Assembly (NCBI RefSeq): GCF_900475885.1
Contig: NZ_LS483429.1
Coordinates: forward strand, 682,001 to 746,000
Direction: 5' to 3'
From: Haemophilus aegyptius
GTDB lineage: Bacteria; Pseudomonadota; Gammaproteobacteria; Enterobacterales; Pasteurellaceae
Length of the DNA stretch: 64,000 nt
Shown piece by piece: positions 58,829-64,000 of this stretch (position 1 is the stretch's first letter; each line of letters begins with the position of its first letter). The notes beneath the pieces are model-generated. The model was not told the origin of the DNA, made no database searches, and was given only the letters and a program-made list of their open reading frames with translations. Position numbers and translations under genes: made by a program.

Positions 58829-59396
58829 AATTTTTCCGCACGCAGTTAAAGGTGTTTATCAAGCTATTTCAGCACAGATAGAAAAAGCAGGTTGTGTAAC
58901 TAAGATGCAGCAAGCGATGTTTCTAGCGCAATGTGGACACGAAAGTGGCGGATTTACAAGATTTAAAGAAAATCTAAATTATTCTTGGCTTGGGCTTTCT
59001 AAAACTTTTCATAAATATTTCCCAGACTCACTTACAGCGAAGAAATATGAGCGTAAGCCTGAACTTATTGCTAATCGTGTTTATGCTAATCGTTTAGGTA
59101 ATGGCGATGAGAAAAGTGGAGATGGCTGGAAGTATCGTGGTCGTGGACTGATTCAGATTACAGGTAAGGATAATTATGCCGCATTTAGAAAATGGTTAGG
59201 TAGAGACATTGAGCCAGAAGATGTGGCAAGCAATTTAGATTTATCTGTTAAAACTGCTATTTGGTATTGGCAATGCTGTGAATTGGCTGAACTTAATTCT
59301 GTAGAGAAAGTCACGCGAAGAATTAATGGTGGGCTAAACGGCATTGATGAGCGTTGTAAGCTCTATCGGGCATTAATGGTAACGGATAATGGCTAA
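58794..59396 (+). CDS. Endolysin, glycoside hydrolase family 19
   Basis: 200 residues from MTMMISEVTF. The chitinase-like lysozyme fold: FLAQCGHESGGFTRFKENLNYS with the catalytic Glu, GDGWKYRGRGLIQITGKDNY, and RRINGGLNGIDERC. No signal peptide, so export depends on the holin. Cuts peptidoglycan for host lysis. Confidence 0.93.
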   Translation: MTMMISEVTFNKIFPHAVKGVYQAISAQIEKAGCVTKMQQAMFLAQCGHESGGFTRFKENLNYSWLGLSKTFHKYFPDSLTAKKYERKPELIANRVYANRLGNGDEKSGDGWKYRGRGLIQITGKDNYAAFRKWLGRDIEPEDVASNLDLSVKTAIWYWQCCELAELNSVEKVTRRINGGLNGIDERCKLYRALMVTDNG

Positions 59397-59712
59397 GTAC
59401 ATTTACATAGCATTAGGGGTTGTTGTAGTGGTTTTGTTTGGTGCATTGCGTTATCAGTCGGGCGTTATTGATGAATTGGAAATAACGACAAAGCAACAAG
59501 AAAAAACTATCCAGCAACAAGAAGATGCTAACAAATCATTAAGCCTTGCATTACAACAAGAGCGTGATGCCGTTATTGCTCAACAAGAGCGTAATGATGA
59601 AATAGAAAGGATAGCAACAGAAAATGCTGAATCAGTTAAAACAATCATTAAGACACAGCCTTGTGCCAACACTCGTCTGCCTCAGTCTGTTCTTGACCGC
59701 TTGTACAAATAA
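59389..59712 (+). CDS. Inner-membrane spanin subunit (Rz-like)
   Basis: 107 residues: N-terminal membrane anchor [17 protein letters not shown], then a Gln/Glu-rich periplasmic coiled-coil ([20 protein letters not shown]). Overlaps the endolysin by 8 bases. Pairs with the embedded Rz1 gene to fuse the membranes in the last lysis step. Confidence 0.88.
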   Translation: MAKYIYIALGVVVVVLFGALRYQSGVIDELEITTKQQEKTIQQQEDANKSLSLALQQERDAVIAQQERNDEIERIATENAESVKTIIKTQPCANTRLPQSVLDRLYK

Positions 59713-59905
59713 AGTCACGACTAAAGCAGAATATATTTATCCGCCTCAAGCCTATACCGCACCTTGTGTAAGAACAGCATTTACTGGGGAAACATACGGC
59801 GATGTAGTCATACAGTTAGTTAAAGTAACCGCAGAGCGAGATAAGTGCGCAAGCCAAGTAGATCATCTTAATAAATGGGTTGATCAAGCAAAAGGCAGTA
59901 AATAG
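59624..59905 (+). CDS. Outer-membrane spanin lipoprotein (Rz1-like)
   Basis: 93 residues read in a different frame that starts inside the Rz gene. Signal [15 protein letters not shown] with lipobox LTAC, then a Pro/Tyr-containing stretch [11 protein letters not shown]. The C-terminal helix [21 protein letters not shown] is typical. Embedded Rz/Rz1 layout. Confidence 0.87.
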   Translation: MLNQLKQSLRHSLVPTLVCLSLFLTACTNKVTTKAEYIYPPQAYTAPCVRTAFTGETYGDVVIQLVKVTAERDKCASQVDHLNKWVDQAKGSK

Positions 59906-59906
59906 A

Positions 59907-60254
59907 TTAAAAATCTAATTGAGCGGGATTAATGCCAAGTGCTGTCGCTATTTTAATGCGAGTGCTTTTACGCAATGTTTGTGAATTTTCATGTTGCGAA
60001 TAAGCTGCTTGAGAGATACCTAAACGTCCCGCAACATCAGCCTGTGTTAAGCCTAAGTGCTCGCGCCAAGCACGCAATGCAGAATAATCGTTTAATAACG
60101 CTAGTTTGGCGACAGATTCAGGTATACCTGTTTCAATAGGGTCTGAAAAATTCGCTTTTTGTTTTAGCCAGTTAAGCGTGGCAATTGGCATAACAGCAAA
60201 AGCAGGTACGCCTTGCTCATTATTAATGTATTGAATATTAGTAAGTGCGTTCAT
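59907..60254 (-). CDS. HTH antitoxin
   Basis: 115 residues from MNALTNIQYINNEQG. The C-terminal Xre helix-turn-helix is LGLTQADVAGRLGISQAAYSQHE; the N-terminal half (GVPAFAVMPIATLNWLK) would wrap the toxin. Overlaps the toxin gene by 17 bases. Toxin-first order as in HigBA pairs. Confidence 0.85.
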   Translation of the reverse strand: MNALTNIQYINNEQGVPAFAVMPIATLNWLKQKANFSDPIETGIPESVAKLALLNDYSALRAWREHLGLTQADVAGRLGISQAAYSQHENSQTLRKSTRIKIATALGINPAQLDF

Positions 60255-60489
60255 CTCTTTTTTTAACCTCTTCAATAGATACGATATTCATCGTATTACC
60301 AACGATATTAAAGAAAACACGATAATCACCAACACGGTAACGATATTCGTAAGTGTGATTGGTTAGTGCTTTGATATTAGAACAATCGGGAAAGGTTTTA
60401 AGCGACTCACATTTTTCAATTATATGTGCTTTTGTTGGAATCTTTCTCAATTGTTTTAATGCTTTTGGCTGATAGATGATTTCTTTCAT
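60238..60489 (-). CDS. RelE/ParE-type toxin
   Basis: 83 residues. YQPKALKQLRKIPTKAHIIE, then YEYRYRVGDYRVFFNI and VSIEEVKKRDERTY: the RelE fold with the conserved R-x-G-x-Y/x-R-V. Probably an mRNA interferase. Faces away from the late genes and sits between spanins and terminase, so it is transcribed independently. Confidence 0.88.
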   Translation of the reverse strand: MKEIIYQPKALKQLRKIPTKAHIIEKCESLKTFPDCSNIKALTNHTYEYRYRVGDYRVFFNIVGNTMNIVSIEEVKKRDERTY

Positions 60490-60566
60490 AGCTAAAGTAT
60501 TACATTTAATTAATAAGTATTTTATAGGTTTTATAAGTTTTATTCAAGTTATTTTAAGGATTTCCT

Positions 60567-61085
60567 ATGTCAGACGTGAAAGGAAAATCCACGTCTGGTC
60601 GTGGATTAACGCCTAAACAAGAAAAGTTTTGTCAGCTTTATATTGAGCTGGGGAATGCGAGTGAAGCGTATCGGCAGAGTTATGATTGCCAAGATATGAA
60701 GCCCGAAAGTATAAACCGATTAGCTAAAAAAGAATTAGATAAGATCAAGATTAGATCAAGGGTTGATGTGCTTCAACAAGAGCACAGACAACGCCATAAT
60801 CTTACCGTTGATAACATCATTGCGGACTTGCAAGAGTATCGTGATATTTGTATGGGAAGAAAGCCGCTTACCATTACCACTGTGGTAAAAAACGCTCAAG
60901 AAGGAACGGCACAAAGCGTTAATACCGAATGTTTTGTTTTTGAACCGACAGGTGCAAATAAAGCTCTTGAGCTACTAGGCAAACATCTTGGTATGTTTAA
61001 AGATAGAGTCGATGTGACCTCAGGCGGTAATGCGTTACCTGCAGTCATCAACATTAGTTTTAGCGATGAACCAGAAGAACCTTAA
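60567..61085 (+). CDS. Terminase small subunit
   Basis: 172 residues. N-terminal helix-turn-helix with [30 protein letters not shown], the terminase_2 signature, and a helical middle part. Recognises the packaging start on phage DNA. Overlaps terL by 20 bases. Confidence 0.9.
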   Translation: MSDVKGKSTSGRGLTPKQEKFCQLYIELGNASEAYRQSYDCQDMKPESINRLAKKELDKIKIRSRVDVLQQEHRQRHNLTVDNIIADLQEYRDICMGRKPLTITTVVKNAQEGTAQSVNTECFVFEPTGANKALELLGKHLGMFKDRVDVTSGGNALPAVINISFSDEPEEP

Positions 61086-62424
61086 ATTTCCCACGAAATT
61101 CCGACCGCTCTTTGAATCTATTTGGCGTTTTATTATTTTCTATGGCGGACGTGGTTCTGGGAAAAGTTTCAGCATTGCCCGTGCGTTAGTGCTACGTGCT
61201 TATACTCAACCGATTCGGGTGTTGTGTTGTCGTGAAATTCAGAAATCGATTTCTGATTCTGTGATTCAGATGTTGGCAGATCAGATTGAAATGCTTGGCT
61301 TGCAAGCCTTTTTTGATGTACAGAAAACGCAAATTATCGGGCAAAACGGTTCACGCTTCACGTTTGCTGGGCTGAAAACCAACATCACTTCAATCAAGTC
61401 AATGACGGGTATTGATGTAGTGTGGGTGGAAGAAGGCGAGAATGTTTCAAAAGAAAGCTGGGATGTGTTGATTCCGACCATTCGTGAAGATGGCTCGCAA
61501 ATTATTGTGAGTTTCAACCCGAAAAACATTCTGGACGATACCTATCAACGCTTTGTGATTCATCCACCTGAACGGTGTAAATCGGTCTTAGTGAATTGGC
61601 AAGACAACCCATATTTTCCAAAAGAATTAATGGAAGATATGGAGCAGATGCGTGAACGTGATTATGAGCTTTATCGTCATGTTTATGAGGGAGAACCGGT
61701 AGCTGATAGCGATAAGGTTATTATTAAACCATTGTGGATTGATGCCGCGGTTGATGCACATAAAAAACTAGGCTTTGTGGCAGCAGGGCGAAAGATTATT
61801 GGTTTTGATGTGGCGGATGAAGGCTCAGATGCGAATGCTAATGCCTTTGTTCATGGTTCTGTAGTGTTGCGAATGGATGAATGGCGCGGCGAAGATGTGA
61901 TTGGTAGTGCAGACAGAACTCGGCTTAATGCATTGGAATTTGGCGCAAATGAAATTGTTTACGATAGCATCGGCGTGGGTGCCGGTGTAAAAGCACACTA
62001 TCATCGCCTAGACGATAAATCCATTCGTATTAATGGCTTTAATGCTGGGGGTGCGGTGTTTGAGCCTGATGTGGAATATGTTTATGGTAAAACCAATCGA
62101 GATATGTTCGCCAATATTAAGGCTCAGGCGTGGTGGCGTTTACGCGATCGTTTCTATAAAACCTATCGGGCGATAACGTATGAAGAGCAATATCCCGTTG
62201 ATGAGATGATTAGTCTTTCTTCCGATATAAGGGATTTGGAATATTTAAAAGCAGAATTGGCACGCCCTTATGTGGATTATGACGGTAATGGGCGTGTAAA
62301 AGTAGAAAGTAAGAAAGATATGAAAAAGCGTGGCATTCCGTCACCGAATAAGGCGGATGCGTTGGTAATGTGTTTCGCACCGAAAGAAGATGTATTGTCG
62401 CGTTTCATTGGGTTAGGAAGTTAA
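61066..62424 (+). CDS. Terminase large subunit
   Basis: 452 residues from [17 protein letters not shown]. Walker [18 protein letters not shown], Walker B-like [11 protein letters not shown], and the nuclease domain with [15 protein letters not shown] (first acidic residue). PBSX-type terminase family. The start at 61066 is preferred to 61030 because it opens the conserved part. Confidence 0.93.
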   Translation: MNQKNLKFPTKFRPLFESIWRFIIFYGGRGSGKSFSIARALVLRAYTQPIRVLCCREIQKSISDSVIQMLADQIEMLGLQAFFDVQKTQIIGQNGSRFTFAGLKTNITSIKSMTGIDVVWVEEGENVSKESWDVLIPTIREDGSQIIVSFNPKNILDDTYQRFVIHPPERCKSVLVNWQDNPYFPKELMEDMEQMRERDYELYRHVYEGEPVADSDKVIIKPLWIDAAVDAHKKLGFVAAGRKIIGFDVADEGSDANANAFVHGSVVLRMDEWRGEDVIGSADRTRLNALEFGANEIVYDSIGVGAGVKAHYHRLDDKSIRINGFNAGGAVFEPDVEYVYGKTNRDMFANIKAQAWWRLRDRFYKTYRAITYEEQYPVDEMISLSSDIRDLEYLKAELARPYVDYDGNGRVKVESKKDMKKRGIPSPNKADALVMCFAPKEDVLSRFIGLGS

Positions 62425-62425
62425 T

Positions 62426-63742
62426 ATGGCATTTAATCAAGACGGCTACGCCGAAGCCTTGGGGATTAATCATTTTGCAAGAAATTCTGCAAATTCAACC
62501 GCACTTTTTGATTTAACGTTATATGAGTTAGGTGGTTTAGCCGCACGGGTGGTCGATATGCCAGCAGATGCGGCGATTTCACGTTCGATTGAAATTCAAG
62601 GCGATCAAGATGATGCGATTAGCAATGAGATTGAACGGTTGAAGATTTTGCCTGCATTGGCAGATATGGTGCGTTGGTCGCGGTTTTTTGGTGGTGCGGT
62701 TATGGTTTTATTGACCGATGACGGTGCGCGATTAAGTGAGCCGTTAGAGCCAAGTCGCATTACACGTATCGATGAAGTGCGAGTGTTTGATTTAAGTCAA
62801 ATTTCGCCTACGGCTAATCGCTATTCCGATCCAACCAAGCCAAATTATGGTCGCTATTCCAGTTATCGGTTAAATATCGGTACGATTGCTGGTTCGCTTG
62901 ATAGTCAGGTAGAAATCCATGAAAGCCGTTTGTTATTTATGGGCGGTGATTCATTGCCAGAACGTCTAAAAAATGGCTTACATTGGATTGGGCGTAGTGC
63001 GGTTAGATCGGTTTATCCAAAAATTCGTGATTATCAAAAATCATTGATGTGGGCTTCGTTAATTCTTGAACGCAAACAGCAAGCGGTTCATAAAATGAAA
63101 GGGCTTGCATTGGCAATTGATAATGGATTAGAGCCTGTTATTCGAGAGCGTATCAATCTTGTTGAACGTGGGCGTAGTCTGTTAAATGGCGTAGCTGTTG
63201 ATAGCGAAGACGATTACAACATTCTCAATGCGGATTTAGGCGGGATTGTTGATGTGCTTGATGAATTTAAAGTAGCGATTTCGGCTGATGTGAATATTCC
63301 AGTGGCGATTTTATTCGGGCAGTCAGCTAAAGGTATGAACGCCACAGGACAGAGCGATTTTGAAAGCTATTACGATTTGGTCGAAAGTATTCAACAACAT
63401 AAAATCAAGCCAGTGCTTGAAAAGCTGATTGAACTATTGATGTTTCAAAAGCATATTAAGCCGTTTGAGAACTGGAAAATCAAATTCCCGTCGCTTAATA
63501 CACCAACTGACAAAGAAATAGCCGATGTGCGTAAAACGAATGCGGATGCAGCGAAAATCGAGCTTGATCGCTTAATTAATTTGGTTGATTCGGGTGCATT
63601 ATCCACAGAAGAATTGCGAACACAGATTGCCGGGGAGTTTGGCATTCAAGCGGACAAATTGCCACAGGTAGATGACGATGATGTTGAAAAGTATCAAGAA
63701 GAACAGAAAGCCAAAGGCGTGGTTGTTTCCTCACGCAATTGA
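62426..63742 (+). CDS. Phage portal protein (DUF1073 family)
   Basis: 438 residues. LTLYELGGLAARVVDMPADAA near the start, WSRFFGGAVMVLLTDDG, and NIPVAILFGQSAKGMNATGQSD near residue 295 are typical of DUF1073 portals. Forms the dodecameric DNA gate at one capsid vertex. Follows terL after one base. Confidence 0.92.
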   Translation: MAFNQDGYAEALGINHFARNSANSTALFDLTLYELGGLAARVVDMPADAAISRSIEIQGDQDDAISNEIERLKILPALADMVRWSRFFGGAVMVLLTDDGARLSEPLEPSRITRIDEVRVFDLSQISPTANRYSDPTKPNYGRYSSYRLNIGTIAGSLDSQVEIHESRLLFMGGDSLPERLKNGLHWIGRSAVRSVYPKIRDYQKSLMWASLILERKQQAVHKMKGLALAIDNGLEPVIRERINLVERGRSLLNGVAVDSEDDYNILNADLGGIVDVLDEFKVAISADVNIPVAILFGQSAKGMNATGQSDFESYYDLVESIQQHKIKPVLEKLIELLMFQKHIKPFENWKIKFPSLNTPTDKEIADVRKTNADAAKIELDRLINLVDSGALSTEELRTQIAGEFGIQADKLPQVDDDDVEKYQEEQKAKGVVVSSRN

Positions 63743-64000
63743 GCGTGAATATGTGGGTTATTTACGTGGTGTGGCGAGAAACATTAATACGATGGTTAAT
63801 CAAAAATTCGTTGAAATTCGACCGCACTTTCAGGCAAATATTCGACAAGATAGTTTTTCTGACATACTTGAACGTTGGCTTATTGAATTATTGCAAGCGG
63901 TATTGATTTTTGTTGATGAAAAAGAAATTACGCAATTTGTGCGTGGTTATGTGAAGCAAACGGCTGATTTTAATCGCAGACAGTTTCACAAGGTGCTGAA
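63681..64000 (+). CDS. Mu-F-like minor head protein, partial
   Basis: ATG at 63681 overlaps the portal end by 62 bases in another frame and stays open to the window edge (over 106 codons): KKNRKPKAWLFPHAIEREYV, then YLRGVARNINTMVNQKFVEI. This position after portal and this content fit SPP1 gp7 / Mu F-like head morphogenesis proteins. Truncated by the window. Confidence 0.75.
   Translation, partial: MLKSIKKNRKPKAWLFPHAIEREYVGYLRGVARNINTMVNQKFVEIRPHFQANIRQDSFSDILERWLIELLQAVLIFVDEKEITQFVRGYVKQTADFNRRQFHKVL

Overview
The window looks like Haemophilus influenzae or a very close relative. It is AT-rich, it is studded with the Pasteurellaceae DNA uptake signal AAGTGCGGT, and from memory its first 35.5 kb follow the gene order of strain Rd from about HI0414 down to HI0381. 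The remaining 28 kb (about 35.9-64 kb) are a lambda-like prophage entered from its integrase end. It lies next to a pair of tRNA-Lys genes and runs off the right edge.

Chromosomal part. An Opa-like adhesin (cut by the left edge) is followed by rne, rluC, hfq, tyrR, mepM-like, znuC-znuB, accA, pdxY, tilS, mutH, ogt, ompP1/fadL, a yfcZ-like gene, cpdA, nudF, xseA, roxA, rnfH, pth, ychF, an oafA-type O-acyltransferase, rnd, fadD, slp, tsaB, yoaA, ybgC-tolQRAB-pal and two tRNA-Lys genes. The work done here is RNA turnover and modification, zinc uptake, fatty acid use, DNA repair and cell-envelope maintenance. Two surface genes are switched off by simple repeats in the sequence as given: opa by a CTCTT-type pentamer tract and oafA by twelve GCAA units. 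An 11-bp tandem repeat sits on the -10 element and 5' leader of ompP1.

Prophage part. All genes from the integrase to cro are on the minus strand. They form three blocks. (1) A recombination operon (int, xis, small phage proteins, a C5 methylase, rdgC, a repeat-solenoid protein, ssb, a YqaJ exonuclease, recT, an N6-type methylase, an HNH protein) has a likely P-left operator near 48.73 kb and an rrn-type boxA at 48.33 kb. (2) A self-contained cargo unit (48.79-50.91 kb) holds a secreted OB-fold protein and a stand-alone HsdR-N-type nuclease. Terminators flank it, and its promoter has a CRP site centred exactly 41.5 bases upstream of the predicted start. (3) The replication operon is cro, cII, HTH, O with iterons, P, ninB, a 30-residue membrane peptide, ninG and Q. 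The cI repressor is divergent from cro on the plus strand and carries two HTH domains in tandem. An IS3-family element has landed in the middle of the cI terminator. Beyond it, on the plus strand, come holin, GH19 endolysin, Rz/Rz1 spanins, a RelE/HTH toxin-antitoxin pair on the minus strand, terminase small and large subunits, portal and the start of a Mu-F-like head protein. Compared with lambda, the cI-to-Q block is inverted.

Gene names rest on recognised motifs and family knowledge; no database search was run.
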